A stretch of 64,000 nucleotides of DNA from Jeongeupia sp. USM3 (GTDB lineage Bacteria > Pseudomonadota > Gammaproteobacteria > Burkholderiales > Chitinibacteraceae). The DNA lies in contig NZ_CP017668.1 in the NCBI RefSeq assembly GCF_001808185.1, positions 124,001 to 188,000 of the forward strand, written 5' to 3'. Position 1 is the stretch's first letter. Each line of letters starts with the position of its first letter. Of this stretch, positions 33,262-41,878 are shown piece after piece. The notes beneath the pieces were generated by a model. That model worked only from the letters and a program-made list of their open reading frames with translations, was not told where the DNA came from and ran no database searches. A program made the position numbers and the translations under genes.

Positions 33262-34554
33262 ATGCTCGACGCATTTTTCAAACTGAAGGAACACGGTACC
33301 GACGTCCGGACCGAGGTGATCGCCGGCTTCACCACCTTCCTGACGATGGCCTACATCATCTTCGTCAACCCGGCCATCCTGTCGCTGACCGGCATGGACT
33401 TCAACGCGGTATTCGTGGCGACCTGCCTCGCCGCCGCGTTCGGTACCGCGGTGATGGCGCTGTTTGCCAATTACCCGATCGCGCTGGCGCCGGGCATGGG
33501 GCTCAACGCCTACTTCACCTTTGCCGTCGTCAAGGGCATGGGCGTGCCGTGGCAGACGGCGCTGGGTGCGGTGTTCATTTCGGGCATCATTTTCGTGCTG
33601 GTGTCGTCGTTCAAGATCCGCGAAATCCTCGTCAACGCGATTCCGCGCTCGCTCAAGCTGGCGATCTCGGCCGGTGTCGGCCTGTTCCTGGCGATCATCG
33701 GCCTCAAGAGCGCGGGCATCATCACCGGTAGCGAGGCGACGCTGGTCAAGCTCGGCGACATCCATGCGCCGTCGGTGCTGCTCGCCGCGCTCGGCTTCGT
33801 GCTGATCGTTGCGCTCGAATACCGCAAGATCAAGGGCTCGATCATCATCGGCGTGCTCACGGTGACGGTCCTGTCGGTATTGATGGGGCTGGTGCCGTTC
33901 AAGGGCGTGTTTGCCATGCCGCCGTCGATCGAGCCGACCTTCATGCAGCTCGACATCCAGGGGGCGCTGAATGCCGGCCTGATCGGCGTGGTGTTCATCT
34001 TCTTCTTTGTCGACCTGTTCGACACCACCGGTACGCTGATCGGCGTCTCGCACCGCTCGGGCCTTCTGGACAAGGACGGCAAGCTGCCGCGCATCAAGAA
34101 GGCGCTGCTGGCCGATTCGAGCGCGATCATTGCCGGTTCGGTGCTCGGCACGTCGAGCGTGACCGCCTACGTCGAGTCGGCCGCCGGCGTCGCCGAAGGC
34201 GGTCGTACCGGCCTGACGACGCTGGTCGTTGCGCTGCTTTTCCTTGTTGCGCTGTTCCTGGCGCCGCTGGCCGGCACCGTGCCGGCCTTCGCGACCGCGC
34301 CGGCGCTGTGCTATGTGGCCGTGCTGATGGCGCGCGGCCTGGCCGAAATCGACTGGGACGACATCACCGAGGCCGCGCCGGCGGTGATCACCGCGGTTGG
34401 TATGCCGTTCACCTATTCGATTGCCGACGGGATCGCCTTCGGCTTCATCAGCTATGCTGCGATCAAGCTGCTGGCAGGCCGCTTCAAGGACCTGAGCCCG
34501 GCGGTGCTGATCATCACCGCGCTGTGGATCACCAAGTTCGCACTGTTCGGCTAA
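33262..34554 (+). CDS. NCS2 family purine permease (AzgA/GhxP type)
   Basis: 430-residue transporter with about 13 membrane segments. The sequences GFTTFLTMAYIIFVNPAILS, ALAPGMGLNAYFTF and FFFVDLFDTTGTLIGVSHRSG are hallmarks of the AzgA-like branch of the NCS2 family, which imports adenine, guanine or hypoxanthine with protons. Directly followed by apt (9 bp) and then hpt, so uptake and salvage of purine bases form one operon. Exact base specificity cannot be read from the sequence. Confidence 0.9.
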   Translation: MLDAFFKLKEHGTDVRTEVIAGFTTFLTMAYIIFVNPAILSLTGMDFNAVFVATCLAAAFGTAVMALFANYPIALAPGMGLNAYFTFAVVKGMGVPWQTALGAVFISGIIFVLVSSFKIREILVNAIPRSLKLAISAGVGLFLAIIGLKSAGIITGSEATLVKLGDIHAPSVLLAALGFVLIVALEYRKIKGSIIIGVLTVTVLSVLMGLVPFKGVFAMPPSIEPTFMQLDIQGALNAGLIGVVFIFFFVDLFDTTGTLIGVSHRSGLLDKDGKLPRIKKALLADSSAIIAGSVLGTSSVTAYVESAAGVAEGGRTGLTTLVVALLFLVALFLAPLAGTVPAFATAPALCYVAVLMARGLAEIDWDDITEAAPAVITAVGMPFTYSIADGIAFGFISYAAIKLLAGRFKDLSPAVLIITALWITKFALFG

Positions 34555-34563
34555 GGAAGGGCG

Positions 34564-35109
34564 ATGGAACCGCGCAACGAGGAATACATCAAGGCCCGCA
34601 TCCGTACGGTGCCGGACTGGCCGCAGCCCGGCGTGCAGTTCCGCGACATCACGCCGCTACTACAGGATCCGAAAACCTTCCGCGTGCTCGTCGATACCTT
34701 CGTCCATCGCTATATGGACCAGAAGCTCGACGTCGTCGCCGGCGTCGATGCGCGGGGTTTCATCCTCGGTGCCGTGGTGGCGTACGAGCTCAACCTGGGT
34801 TTCGTGCCGATCCGCAAGAAGGGTAAGCTGCCGTTCACGACCGTTTCGGAGGAGTACGAGCTTGAATACGGCTCGGCAACGGTCGAGATCCATTGCGATG
34901 CCTGTCATGCCGGCGATCGCGTGCTGCTGATCGACGACCTTGTCGCCACCGGCGGCACGATGATCGCCGCCGCCAAGCTGCTCACGCGCATTGGCGCGAC
35001 GGTGGTCGAGGCGGCAGCCATCGTCGACCTGCCCGAGCTCGGTGGCTCGAAGCTCGTCACCGGGCAGGGCATCCCGCTGTACACGATTTGTGATTTTGCC
35101 GGCCACTGA
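34564..35109 (+). CDS. apt: adenine phosphoribosyltransferase
   Basis: Converts adenine and PRPP to AMP. N-terminal IRTVPDWPQPGVQFRDITPLL is diagnostic, followed by GVDARGFILG and the PRPP loop VLLIDDLVATGGTM near residues 120-133. 181 residues, complete. It lies nine bases after the purine permease gene and 30 bases before hpt, consistent with an operon for salvage of imported purines. Confidence 0.96.
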   Translation: MEPRNEEYIKARIRTVPDWPQPGVQFRDITPLLQDPKTFRVLVDTFVHRYMDQKLDVVAGVDARGFILGAVVAYELNLGFVPIRKKGKLPFTTVSEEYELEYGSATVEIHCDACHAGDRVLLIDDLVATGGTMIAAAKLLTRIGATVVEAAAIVDLPELGGSKLVTGQGIPLYTICDFAGH

Positions 35110-35139
35110 GGCCGCACCCGTAGATTCAGGAGTTTTACC

Positions 35140-35694
35140 GTGACCATGGAATTGCCCGAAGCGCTGACGATCATCGATAACGCCGACCTGCTGCACTCGG
35201 AGGCCGAAGTCCTGGCGGCGATCGACCGGATGGCCAGCCAGATGACCGCTGCGCTCAAGGATGCCAACCCGATCGTCTACACCGTGCTCAACGGCGGCCT
35301 GATCGTCGCCGGCAACCTGCTGCCGCGGCTGAAGTTTCCGCTCGAGATGTCCTATCTGCACGCGACGCGTTACCGCAACGACACCAGCGGCGGCGTGCTC
35401 GACTGGAAGGTCAAGCCGCACGACGACCTCAAGGGGCGGACCGTGGTGATCGTCGACGACATCCTCGACGAAGGTCATACACTGGCGGCCATCGTCGAGT
35501 ACATCCGGGCGCAGGGCGTCAAGGACATCCACGTCGCGGTGCTGGTCGACAAGCTGCACAACCGCAAGGCCGCGGGCATCAAGGCCGACTTCGTCGGACT
35601 CAAGGTCGACGACCGCTTCCTGTTCGGCTGCGGCATGGACTACCAGGGCTACTGGCGCAACACGCTGGCGATCTACGCGGTCAAGGGCCTGTAG
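35140..35694 (+). CDS. hpt: hypoxanthine-guanine phosphoribosyltransferase
   Basis: Purine phosphoribosyltransferase of 184 residues. The PRPP-binding loop VVIVDDILDEGHTL lies near residues 103-116, with the hood region VLNGGLIVAGNLLPRL and DFVGLKVDDRFLFGCGMD. It belongs to the hypoxanthine-guanine type common in proteobacteria. The GTG start at 35140 follows CAGGAG by seven bases; an ATG two codons later is possible. Third gene of the permease-apt-hpt operon. Confidence 0.9.
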   Translation: MTMELPEALTIIDNADLLHSEAEVLAAIDRMASQMTAALKDANPIVYTVLNGGLIVAGNLLPRLKFPLEMSYLHATRYRNDTSGGVLDWKVKPHDDLKGRTVVIVDDILDEGHTLAAIVEYIRAQGVKDIHVAVLVDKLHNRKAAGIKADFVGLKVDDRFLFGCGMDYQGYWRNTLAIYAVKGL

Positions 35695-35715
35695 CGAACA
35701 CTCGGCGGAGGGCGG

Positions 35716-37341
35716 ATGGCTGATTCCCAACAGGTTCGTCACTTCCGCCAGATCCTGATCTGGCCGCTGCAGCTGATGCCGCTCGACGAGAGCGGCGTGC
35801 TCGGCCAGCAGTGGCGGCTGATGGCCGCCGCGGCCGATTCGCCGTGGCAGTTGCGCGCCAGCGAGTTCGAACCCGGGGCGTTCCAGGAGCGCCATTACCG
35901 CGAGTTCATCACCTTCCTGCCCTATGTGCAGCGCTTCCTGTATGGCGAAGGCGAGACCGAAGCCAACGACGTCGCCAGTTACGGCAAGTCGCCGCTGCAC
36001 GTCTTTCGCCGCCACGACGTCAAGTCGGCCCGGCTGACGTTCCGTGATGGCGCCGAGATCGACCTCGCGATCGCGCACATCGACCTGTATTTCTTCTTCG
36101 ACATCGACGTCGTCATCCTCGCATTCGAGGTGATGGGCGACGACCTGCCGTTGCCGCGCGTGCAGGACATCCTGTTCCGTTTCGGCCGCTCCTTCCCGGC
36201 GCAGTGGGACGAGGACGGCGGGCCGGCAAGCTGCCTTGCCCGCGTGGCGTGGCGCGATGCCGGCGGGCGGGTGCTCGCGACATCCGACTACGACGACCGC
36301 GATGCCTATCTCGACCATCTCGCCAGCTACCGTTCGCCGCGGCTTGCGCGCCATTGGGCCTGGCTGCTCGAACCGATGGTGCCGCACCATTCGGATGTGG
36401 CAGGGGGTGTGCGTTACCGCCAGCTCGAGTATCACCGGATGCCGCTGATGGCCTACCTGGCGCTCGACGAGCCGTTTTCGCTGTCCGAGGCCGATTTCTA
36501 CCGGATCGGCATGGTGACCCGGCCGGATGACGACGAGGCCCTGCCCGGGCGGCTGGTCAGGGATTTCATCGAACAGAACTGCTACGACCGCTACTGGTCG
36601 CCCGAACAGGGTGTGCCGAGCGCGTCGACGCGGATGATGTGCAATGGCCAGGCGCTCGTCGTCGTCGGTGACCGGCGCCACCGGTTCTTCTGCGACGCGC
36701 AGACCGGCGTGCTCGGCCAGTTCCGCCATCAGCAGTTCCTGCTGGCGCTGATCGCGCACTTCCACAAGGCGGCGCTGCTGACGTTTTCGGACCGGATGGC
36801 CGTGGCGCTGGCGCGGCTCAATGTCGCCGACGTGCATTCGGTGCGGCTGTTCAAGCGCGACATCCGTATCCAGCTTGAGGTCTTCCTGCGCTTCACCCAG
36901 CGCTACTGGTTCAGCGAAATTTCGAACCAGGCGGTGACCGCGCGGCTGTTCGAGATGCTGCGCCGGCATCTCGGCACCGCCGAGCTGTATCGCGAGGTGC
37001 AGGACTCGGTGCGGAGCATGAGCCAGTACCTCGAGAGTGACGATCTGCGCCGTCAGGCCGATACGATCGTCAAGCTGACCGTGGTGACGATACTCAGCCT
37101 GGTCGGCACGACGGTGACCGGATTTCTCGGCATGAACGTGTTCGACCTCGCCGACGCAAGCCCGCTGGCCAAGGTCGGCTATTTCGCGATCGTGCTGGCC
37201 CCGACGCTGATGCTGACGCTGTACACGCTGATGAAGGCGCGCCCGTTGGCCGAGTTCCTCGAGCGGATGGCCGACCAGCGCGCCGGCTGGCGAGGACGGC
37301 TGGCGGCCTTCATCCACATCTGGCGGCGCCGGCGGGGCTGA
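35716..37341 (+). CDS. CorA-like divalent cation transporter, long form
   Basis: 541-residue protein. The C-terminal two transmembrane segments flank the pore motif GMN at residues 472-474 (GFLGMNVFDLA), as in CorA magnesium/cobalt channels, and the preceding long helical stretch includes YLESDDLRRQADTIVKLTVV. The N-terminal cytoplasmic part is about 200 residues longer than that of typical CorA (around 316 residues). The C-terminus also extends about 30 residues past the second membrane segment and is very basic (IWRRRRG). Substrate (Mg2+, Co2+, Zn2+) not determined. Follows hpt by 21 bp. Confidence 0.8.
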   Translation: MADSQQVRHFRQILIWPLQLMPLDESGVLGQQWRLMAAAADSPWQLRASEFEPGAFQERHYREFITFLPYVQRFLYGEGETEANDVASYGKSPLHVFRRHDVKSARLTFRDGAEIDLAIAHIDLYFFFDIDVVILAFEVMGDDLPLPRVQDILFRFGRSFPAQWDEDGGPASCLARVAWRDAGGRVLATSDYDDRDAYLDHLASYRSPRLARHWAWLLEPMVPHHSDVAGGVRYRQLEYHRMPLMAYLALDEPFSLSEADFYRIGMVTRPDDDEALPGRLVRDFIEQNCYDRYWSPEQGVPSASTRMMCNGQALVVVGDRRHRFFCDAQTGVLGQFRHQQFLLALIAHFHKAALLTFSDRMAVALARLNVADVHSVRLFKRDIRIQLEVFLRFTQRYWFSEISNQAVTARLFEMLRRHLGTAELYREVQDSVRSMSQYLESDDLRRQADTIVKLTVVTILSLVGTTVTGFLGMNVFDLADASPLAKVGYFAIVLAPTLMLTLYTLMKARPLAEFLERMADQRAGWRGRLAAFIHIWRRRRG

Positions 37342-37405
37342 ACCGGCCATGAATGGCGCTCATCCTGTGGCGCATCAGGATTGCGGCAAAGAGCGCTGCG
37401 GCTCG

Positions 37406-37414
37406 TGGTAGAAT
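37406..37414 (+). promoter_or_regulatory. extended -10 promoter of glyA
   Basis: TGGTAGAAT, an extended -10 element (TG, one base, TAGAAT), 41 bases before the glyA start codon. There is no good -35 at the usual distance, which is acceptable for extended -10 promoters. Confidence 0.4.
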
Positions 37415-37455
37415 CCGGGCCATTCCCCATCTCAATCGACACGGAAAGCGAACTC

Positions 37456-38703
37456 ATGTTCTCCAAGTCTGTCACCCTCTCGCAATACGATCCCGACCTC
37501 GCCGCCGCCCTGCAGGGTGAAGTGGTCCGCCAGCACGAGCACATCGAGCTGATCGCGTCGGAAAACTACACCAGCCCGGCCGTGATGGAAGCGCAGGGTT
37601 CGCAACTGACCAACAAGTACGCCGAAGGCTATCCGGGCAAGCGTTTCTACGGTGGCTGTGAATACGTCGACGTGATCGAGCAACTGGCCATTGACCGCGT
37701 CAAGGCGCTGTTCGGCGCCGAGTACGCCAACGTGCAGCCGCATTCGGGCTCGCAGGCCAACCAGGCGGTGTACTTCTCGATCCTGAAGCCGGGCGACACG
37801 GTGATGGGCATGAACCTTGGTCACGGTGGCCACCTGACCCACGGTTCGCCGGCCAACCTGTCGGGCAAGCTGTTCAACATCGTTGCCTACGGCCTGAACG
37901 AAAACGAAGAGATCGACTACGACGACATGGAACGTGTCGCGCTCGAGACCAAACCCAAGCTGCTGATCGGCGGCGCCTCGGCCTACGCGCTGCGCTTCGA
38001 CTGGGCGCGCATGCGCGAGATCGCCGACAAGGTCGGTGCCTACTTCATGGTCGACATGGCGCACTACGCCGGCCTGATCGCTGCCGGTGTCTATCCGAAC
38101 CCGGTGCCGCACGCCCACTTCGTCACCTCGACCACGCACAAGACGCTGCGCGGCCCGCGCGGCGGCATCATCCTTGCCAAGGCCGAGTTCGAGAAATCGA
38201 TCAACTCCAACGTGTTCCCGACGCTGCAGGGTGGCCCGCTGATGCACGTGATCGCCGGCAAGGCCGTCGCGTTCAAGGAAGCGGCGACGCCGGAATTCAA
38301 GGAATACCAGGCACAGGTGATCAAGAACGCGCAAACGATGGCCGCCACGCTGGCCGAGCGCGGCCTGCGCATCATTTCGGGCCGTACCGAGTCGCACGTG
38401 TTCCTCGTCGACCTGCGTCCGAAGAACCTGACCGGCAAGGCTGCCGACGCGGCGCTGGGCAAGGCGCATATCACCGTCAACAAGAACGCGATCCCGAATG
38501 ATCCGGAAAGCCCGTTCGTGACTTCGGGCATCCGCATCGGCGCACCGGCGATCACGACTCGCGGTTTCAAGGAGGCCGAGGCCGTCCAGGTCGCGCACCT
38601 GATCGCCGACGTGCTCGACAATCCGGCCGACGAAGCCAACCTTGCGACCGTGGCCGAGAAGGTCAAGGCGCTGACCGCGAAGTTCCCGGTCTACGTCGCC
38701 TGA
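37456..38703 (+). CDS. glyA: serine hydroxymethyltransferase
   Basis: Interconverts serine and glycine while loading tetrahydrofolate with a one-carbon unit. Signature motifs are HIELIASENYTSPAVMEAQG, YAEGYPGKRFYGGCEYVD and the PLP lysine K229 in STTHKTLRGPRGG. 415 residues, normal length. The ATG at 37456 begins the homology. Its own extended -10 promoter lies upstream and an imperfect terminator hairpin downstream; nrdR follows. Confidence 0.97.
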   Translation: MFSKSVTLSQYDPDLAAALQGEVVRQHEHIELIASENYTSPAVMEAQGSQLTNKYAEGYPGKRFYGGCEYVDVIEQLAIDRVKALFGAEYANVQPHSGSQANQAVYFSILKPGDTVMGMNLGHGGHLTHGSPANLSGKLFNIVAYGLNENEEIDYDDMERVALETKPKLLIGGASAYALRFDWARMREIADKVGAYFMVDMAHYAGLIAAGVYPNPVPHAHFVTSTTHKTLRGPRGGIILAKAEFEKSINSNVFPTLQGGPLMHVIAGKAVAFKEAATPEFKEYQAQVIKNAQTMAATLAERGLRIISGRTESHVFLVDLRPKNLTGKAADAALGKAHITVNKNAIPNDPESPFVTSGIRIGAPAITTRGFKEAEAVQVAHLIADVLDNPADEANLATVAEKVKALTAKFPVYVA

Positions 38704-38720
38704 TCCTGCCCAGCGCATGA

Positions 38721-38750
38721 AAAGGGTGGTGCCGAGAGGCGCCACCCTTT
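38721..38750 (+). terminator. terminator-like hairpin after glyA
   Basis: 13-bp stem AAAGGGTGGTGCC / GGCGCCACCCTTT with one G-T wobble and loop GAGA, 18 bases after the glyA stop codon, followed by GCCATTTTC. Confidence 0.75.
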
Positions 38751-38812
38751 GCCATTTTCACGCGCCCGTTCTTTATTGATCTTTGCTCCTATCCGGCCAC
38801 GAGGGCCTGTCG

Positions 38813-39268
38813 ATGAAATGTCCGTTCTGCGGTTCCCCCGATACCCAGGTGGTCGACTCGCGTGTTTCCGACGAGGGCGATGCGGTCCGCCGTCGCCGCC
38901 GCTGCAACGTCTGCGACAAACGCTTCACCACCTACGAAACCGCCGACGTGCGCATGCCGCAGGTCGTCAAGCAGAACGGCCAGCGCACCGAGTTCGACCG
39001 CGACAAGATCCGCATCAGCTTCCAGCGCGCGCTGCACAAGCGCCCGGTGTCGACGCAGCTGATGGACGAGGCGATCGCGCGCATCATCCAGAAGGTGCTC
39101 AGCATCGGCGACCGTGAAATCCTGTCGCGCCAGATCGGCGAGATGGTGATGACCGAACTCGCCAAGCTCGACAAGGTCGCCTACATCCGCTTTGCCTCGG
39201 TCTACCGCTCGTTCTCCGATGTCGACGATTTCCGCGATGCGATCCGCGAAGTGACCAGGAAGGACTAG
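38813..39268 (+). CDS. nrdR: transcriptional repressor NrdR
   Basis: Represses ribonucleotide reductase genes in response to ATP/dATP. The N-terminal zinc ribbon has C3, C6, C31 and C34 (MKCPFCGS; RRRRCNVCDKRFTTYE), followed by an ATP-cone domain beginning VVKQNGQRTEFDRDKI. 151 residues, normal length. The location between glyA and ribD genes is standard for Neisseriales and other proteobacteria. ATG at 38813. Confidence 0.97.
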   Translation: MKCPFCGSPDTQVVDSRVSDEGDAVRRRRRCNVCDKRFTTYETADVRMPQVVKQNGQRTEFDRDKIRISFQRALHKRPVSTQLMDEAIARIIQKVLSIGDREILSRQIGEMVMTELAKLDKVAYIRFASVYRSFSDVDDFRDAIREVTRKD

Positions 39269-39270
39269 GC

Positions 39271-39975
39271 ATGCCGCGTACCGCCTGGATCATCCGCCAT
39301 CTGGCATTCGAAGACCTCGGCACGCTCGCCGGAACGCTCGAGTCGCGTGGCTATGCGCTGCGCTATCTCGAAGCCGGTGTCGATTCGCCCGATGCGCTGG
39401 CCGACGCCGGTGTCGACGACCTGCTCGTCGTCCTTGGCGGGCCGATCGGCGTCTACCAGACCGACCGCTATCCATGGTTGCTGCTCGAAACCGTCGCCAT
39501 CGCGGGCTGGCTCGACAGCGGCCGCGCCGCGCTGGGCATCTGCCTTGGCGCGCAACTGATTGCTGCAGCGCTCGGTGCGCGCGTCTATCCGGGGCACGAC
39601 AAGGAAATCGGCTGGTCGCGGCTGACGCTGACCGACGCTGGCGCAGCATCGCCGGTTCGGCATCTCGACGGTGCGCTGACGTCCATGCTGCACTGGCACG
39701 GCGACACCTTCGACCTGCCGGTCGGCGCCGACCTGCTGGCGTCGAGCGCTGCGTATCCGCACCAGATCTACCGCGTCGGCCCGCGGGTGCTGGCGTTCCA
39801 GTGCCACCCCGAAATCGACACAGCCCGTTTCGAGCAATGGCTGATCGGCCACGGCGACGAACTCGATGCCGCCGGTATCGGTTTCGGCGTGCTGCGCGCG
39901 CAGACCGCGGCCGAAGGCGGGCGTTTGCGTACACAGGCTGCGCTGTGCATCGGCGAATGGCTGGATTCGCTGTGA
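39271..39975 (+). CDS. class I glutamine amidotransferase-like protein
   Basis: 234-residue stand-alone GATase1 domain of the GMP-synthase-like group. The triad is C91 (LGICLGAQLIAA), H179 and E181 (FQCHPEI). There is no synthetase domain, so the acceptor reaction is unknown; such proteins are often annotated as GMP synthase-like. It begins two bases after nrdR and overlaps ribD (GTGA), and is therefore embedded in the riboflavin operon without an evident pathway role. Confidence 0.87.
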   Translation: MPRTAWIIRHLAFEDLGTLAGTLESRGYALRYLEAGVDSPDALADAGVDDLLVVLGGPIGVYQTDRYPWLLLETVAIAGWLDSGRAALGICLGAQLIAAALGARVYPGHDKEIGWSRLTLTDAGAASPVRHLDGALTSMLHWHGDTFDLPVGADLLASSAAYPHQIYRVGPRVLAFQCHPEIDTARFEQWLIGHGDELDAAGIGFGVLRAQTAAEGGRLRTQAALCIGEWLDSL

Positions 39976-41078
39976 ATACGCTCGCCGTGCAGGACCGCAT
40001 CCACATGCAGCGGGCGCTGCGGCTTGCTGCCTTGGGGCTGTATACGACCACGCCGAACCCGCGGGTCGGTTGCGTGATCGTCCGTGACGGCGAAGTCGTC
40101 GGCGAAGGCTGGCACATCCGTGCCGGCGAGCCGCATGCCGAGGTTCATGCGCTGCGCATGGCCGGCGGCGCGGCGCGTGGTGCGACGGCCTACGTGACGC
40201 TCGAACCGTGCAGCCATCACGGCCGGACACCGCCGTGTGCCGATGCGCTGGTGTCCGCCGGCGTCGCCCGCGTCGTCGCCGCAATGACCGACCCGAATCC
40301 GCAGGTCGCCGGCCGCGGCCTTGCCGGACTGGCGGCGGCGGGTATCGACACCGCTTCCGGCATCCTCGAGGCCGAGGCACGCGAGCTGAACGTCGGCTTC
40401 ATCAGCCGGATGTTGCGCGGCCGCCCATGGACACGGATCAAACTTGCCGCAAGTCTGGATGGCCGGATCGCGCTGGACGACGGACAATCGAAATGGATCA
40501 CCGGTGCCGCCGCGCGCGCCGATGTGCAGCGCTGGCGTGCGCGCTCGTGCGCGATGCTGACCAGTGTCGAGACGGTACTGGCCGACGATGCGCGGCTGAC
40601 GGTGCGCGATTTTGCCGTCGAGCGCCAGCCGCTGCGCGTCGTCGTCGACAGCCGCCTGCGCACGCCGGCCGATGCGGCGCTGCTGCAGACGAAGGGCGTG
40701 CTGATCGCCGCCGCCGTCGATGGCCCGCAGCGTGCAGCGCTCGAAGCCGCCGGTGCCGAGGTGCTGCTGCTGCCGGGCGGTGATGGTCGCGTCGATCTGG
40801 CCGCCTTGCTTGCGCAGCTGGGAAGCCGGGGCATCAGCGAACTGACCGTCGAGGCCGGCGGCGTGCTGGCCGGCAGCCTGCTGCAGGCGGGGCTCGCCGA
40901 CGAGCTGTTGCTGTATCAGGCGCCGGTGCTGGTCGGCCGGGGCAGGGCGATGCTGGACTTCAGTCTGGCCAGCCTGGCAGAGCGCTACGCGCCGCGGGTG
41001 ATCGAGCGCCGCAGCGTCGGCGACGACCTGCGCTGGACCTTGCGTTTTACCGATCCGGCCCAAGCTTTCAGGGCCTGA
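39972..41078 (+). CDS. ribD: bifunctional riboflavin deaminase/reductase RibD
   Basis: Catalyses deamination of diaminohydroxyphosphoribosylaminopyrimidine and reduction of the ribose side chain. The N-terminal deaminase has the zinc site PHAEVHAL and EPCSHHGRTPPCADAL; the C-terminal reductase domain begins near residue 146 (RPWTRIKLAASLDGRIA) and includes TVEAGGVLAGSLL. 368 residues, normal length. The GTG at 39972 overlaps the preceding stop codon, and the homology starts there. Confidence 0.94.
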   Translation: MNTLAVQDRIHMQRALRLAALGLYTTTPNPRVGCVIVRDGEVVGEGWHIRAGEPHAEVHALRMAGGAARGATAYVTLEPCSHHGRTPPCADALVSAGVARVVAAMTDPNPQVAGRGLAGLAAAGIDTASGILEAEARELNVGFISRMLRGRPWTRIKLAASLDGRIALDDGQSKWITGAAARADVQRWRARSCAMLTSVETVLADDARLTVRDFAVERQPLRVVVDSRLRTPADAALLQTKGVLIAAAVDGPQRAALEAAGAEVLLLPGGDGRVDLAALLAQLGSRGISELTVEAGGVLAGSLLQAGLADELLLYQAPVLVGRGRAMLDFSLASLAERYAPRVIERRSVGDDLRWTLRFTDPAQAFRA

Positions 41079-41095
41079 GTCATGAGGAGCATGCG

Positions 41096-41266
41096 ATGAG
41101 CGAACAAGCACCGGTCTGCCCGGACTGCGGCAAGCCACTGGAAGTCCTCAAGGCCTGTGGCGCCACCAGTTATTTCTGCAACCACTGCAACGAACTCAAG
41201 TCGTCGCAGCGTGTGAGTGAAGCGAACGCCAGCCGCAATGCGGCGGCCGACAAGGAGCAAGGCTGA
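41096..41266 (+). CDS. YfgJ-like zinc-ribbon protein, 56 residues
   Basis: Short gene between ribD and ribE. It begins MSEQAPVCPDCGKPLEVLKA and has CxxC pairs in VCPDCG and YFCNHCNEL, a zinc-ribbon pattern. The central segment (CPDCxxPLxVLKACGAxxYFC) resembles the C-terminal half of E. coli YfgJ. The stop codon abuts the ATG of ribE. Ribosome site AGGAG lies eight bases upstream of ATG 41096. Role unknown; the tight packing suggests a co-expressed accessory protein. Confidence 0.75.
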   Translation: MSEQAPVCPDCGKPLEVLKACGATSYFCNHCNELKSSQRVSEANASRNAAADKEQG

Positions 41267-41878
41267 ATGTTTACCGGAATTGTCCAGGCTATCGGCAAGA
41301 TCGAGCGGGTCGAACCGTTCGCCGGCGGCGTCAGGCTGACCGTCCGTGCACCCGGGCTCGACATGAGCGACGTCGTGCTCGGCGACAGCATTTCGCACAA
41401 CGGTGCATGCATGACCGTGATCGAGCAGATCGACCCGCAGCGTTACCGGATCGACGTCTCGGACGAGTCGCTGCGCTGTACCGTCGGCCTCGACGCCGAA
41501 GGCGGCTGCGTCAATCTGGAAAAGGCGATGCGTCTGGGCGACATGGTCGGCGGCCATCTGGTCTCGGGGCATGTCGACGGTGTCGGCGAAGTGCTGTCGT
41601 TCGATCCGGTTGGCGACAACCGCGAGCTCGTCGTCCGCGCGCCGAAGGCCATGGCCAGGTATCTGGCCGCCAAGGGCTCGGTCGTCGTCAACGGCGTGTC
41701 GCTGACGACCAATTCGGTCCGCGATGTCGAGGACGGTTGCGTGTTCTCGATCAACCTGATTCCGCATACGCTCTCGGTGACGACGCTCGGCCAGCTGGCC
41801 GCCGGCGCAAAGGTCAATCTGGAAATCGACCTGATCGCCCGTTACGTCGAGCGCATGCTCGGTACGGAGCACCGCTGA
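41267..41878 (+). CDS. ribE: riboflavin synthase alpha chain
   Basis: Dismutates two 6,7-dimethyl-8-ribityllumazine molecules to riboflavin. The start MFTGIVQAIGKI and the duplicated lumazine-binding domains (VNLEKAMRLGDMVGGHLVSGHVDGVG; SVVVNGVSLTTNSV) are complete. 203 residues. It abuts the zinc-ribbon gene and overlaps the next gene by one base (TGATG), showing translational coupling. Confidence 0.95.
   Translation: MFTGIVQAIGKIERVEPFAGGVRLTVRAPGLDMSDVVLGDSISHNGACMTVIEQIDPQRYRIDVSDESLRCTVGLDAEGGCVNLEKAMRLGDMVGGHLVSGHVDGVGEVLSFDPVGDNRELVVRAPKAMARYLAAKGSVVVNGVSLTTNSVRDVEDGCVFSINLIPHTLSVTTLGQLAAGAKVNLEIDLIARYVERMLGTEHR

Noticed and set aside
37342..37455. Glycine riboswitch upstream of glyA
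   Set aside because: The gap is only 114 bp and shows no glycine-aptamer motifs; a simple promoter is enough.
39972..41878. FMN riboswitch for the riboflavin genes
   Set aside because: No RFN-element sequence precedes nrdR, the GATase gene, ribD or ribE in this window.
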